Assembly: GCF_009733845.1 (NCBI RefSeq)
Contig: NZ_WNXZ01000003.1
Span: 62,001 to 126,000 of the forward strand
DNA length: 64,000 nt
Reading direction: 5' to 3'
Origin: Pseudactinotalea terrae
Lineage (GTDB): Bacteria; Actinomycetota; Actinomycetes; Actinomycetales; Beutenbergiaceae
Below are positions 63,286 through 64,000 of this stretch, piece by piece. The notes under the pieces were generated by a model. It ran no database searches. It had not been told where the DNA came from and saw nothing but the letters and a program-made list of their open reading frames with translations. The position numbers were made by a program, and so were the translations under genes. The first letter of the stretch is position 1. Each line of letters starts with the position of its first letter.

Positions 63286-64000
63286 ATGAGCGTTGTCGAT
63301 CGCATCGAGGCACTGGCGGTACCAGAGCGGCCTGCTCTGTCCGTGACCACCGCATGGCGGTCGCAGGGCTGGCCGACCCGCTTCAAGCTGGTCGCTGTCC
63401 TGTCCGACGCCGTGTGCGCGCTGGCCATCTCGGCTGCGGTCGGTCACTACGTCTCCGGCGCTGGCCTGCTGGCCGCGGTGCTGGGCACCCTGACGTTCGT
63501 CGGCGTGGTGGCTGCGACCGGCGGCTACTCGGTGCGGCACGTGATGCCGGTCGGTCGCACCTACCGGGCCATCGTGCTCGGCGGCGTGACGATGGTGGCC
63601 ATCGCGATGGCTGTGACGTTCTTCGGGCTGGCGCCCGTTCCGCCGTTGCCGGTGCTGCTGGGTGCGTTCGGCGTCGCCGCCGCGTCGGCACTGCTGCGAA
63701 CGGCGCAGCGAATCGTTCTCGCCTCTCACAGGGTGCGCAAGTCCAACCGGTCCCGGGTGCTGCTGGTCGCGCCCGCTGATCGTGCCGAGGGCATCCTCAG
63801 CGAGGTCCAGGGCGCCCGCCGGGATGTCGAGTTCGTGGGGGCATGCGTCCCCGGGCACGCAGCTGGCGACGTGCTGGCAGGTGGCGTGGAGATCCTCGGC
63901 GAGCCCCGCGATGCGCGTGCGGTTATCGAGCGCTCGGCAGCTGACGTCGTGCTGGTCGCGCCGGGCTCGATGGCACCCGAGGAGTTCCGCCAGTTCCAGT
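63286..64000 (+). CDS. Polyprenyl glycosylphosphotransferase, 3'-truncated by window edge
   Basis: An open frame from ATG 63286 to the window end (238 codons, no stop), with GGGGGAG just upstream. Segments of 18-25 hydrophobic residues occur near residues 34-55, 57-75, 85-110 and 112-130. A Rossmann-like stretch follows (SRVLLVAPADRAEGILSEV, ~residue 155), matching the N-terminal half of WbaP/CpsE-type undecaprenyl-phosphate sugar transferases. The catalytic C-terminal domain is outside the window. With the dTDP-rhamnose genes and ugd it points to an exopolysaccharide or cell-wall glycopolymer locus. Confidence 0.75.
   Translation, partial: MSVVDRIEALAVPERPALSVTTAWRSQGWPTRFKLVAVLSDAVCALAISAAVGHYVSGAGLLAAVLGTLTFVGVVAATGGYSVRHVMPVGRTYRAIVLGGVTMVAIAMAVTFFGLAPVPPLPVLLGAFGVAAASALLRTAQRIVLASHRVRKSNRSRVLLVAPADRAEGILSEVQGARRDVEFVGACVPGHAAGDVLAGGVEILGEPRDARAVIERSAADVVLVAPGSMAPEEFRQFQ

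Overview
The window is very GC-rich, codes densely on both strands and uses GTG and TTG starts freely. Its gene order is that of a Gram-positive actinobacterium: tRNA-Thr/tRNA-Met/rpmG/MaoC pair/murB, then tRNA-Trp/secE/nusG/rplKA/rplJL/rpoBC, then rpsL/rpsG/fusA/tuf, then the S10-spc cluster to secY and adk. A zinc-type S14, an adenylate kinase with a short lid and an actinobacterial L10 leader agree with this. A Micrococcales member close to Cellulomonadaceae is my best guess, from gene order and protein style only.

Layout. 1-2.2 kb: regulators and a short-chain dehydrogenase. 2.3-3.6 kb: tRNA-Thr, tRNA-Met, rpmG and two hot-dog dehydratase subunits. 3.8-6.7 kb: DUF302 gene, LacI regulator and a divergent MFS transporter around a palindromic operator; a 60-bp copy of the lacI tail lies beyond the DUF302 gene. 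6.7-10.3 kb: murB, two alpha/beta hydrolases, adenosine deaminase. 10.4-16.3 kb: an accessory block with a phosphotransferase-fold protein, four tandem exported Ala/Ser/Pro-rich proteins and a two-component system, tied together by repeated TGAGAG-N2-CTCTCA boxes in fixed geometry. 16.4-28.9 kb: tRNA-Trp, secE, nusG, rplKA, L10 leader, rplJL, rpoB, rpoC. 29-39.9 kb: accessory genes between rpoC and rpsL: P450, CutC, amino-acid permease, an ABC-2 exporter, and a type VII-style toxin module with a candidate nuclease toxin and immunity protein. 40.2-44.6 kb: rpsL, rpsG, fusA, tuf; S12 carries Arg at the position of Lys88. 44.8-45.8 kb: an AbiEi/DUF559-like gene flanked by 66-bp palindromes. 46.3-58.2 kb: S10-spc cluster, secY, adk. 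58.2-64 kb: dTDP-rhamnose genes, UDP-glucose dehydrogenase and the start of a priming glycosyltransferase, where infA-rpmJ-rpsM-rpsK-rpoA would normally follow.

How it works together. The backbone is transcription and translation machinery with recognisable promoters upstream of tRNA-Trp, rplJ, rpoB, rpsL and rpsJ. The str and S10 leaders share a 26-nt hairpin element, suggesting common control. Accessory genes occupy the junctions between these operons. The two blocks most worth follow-up are the TGAGAG-box regulon at 10.4-16.3 kb and the toxin module at 35.2-39.9 kb. The assignments come from reading motifs by eye; no database search was possible.
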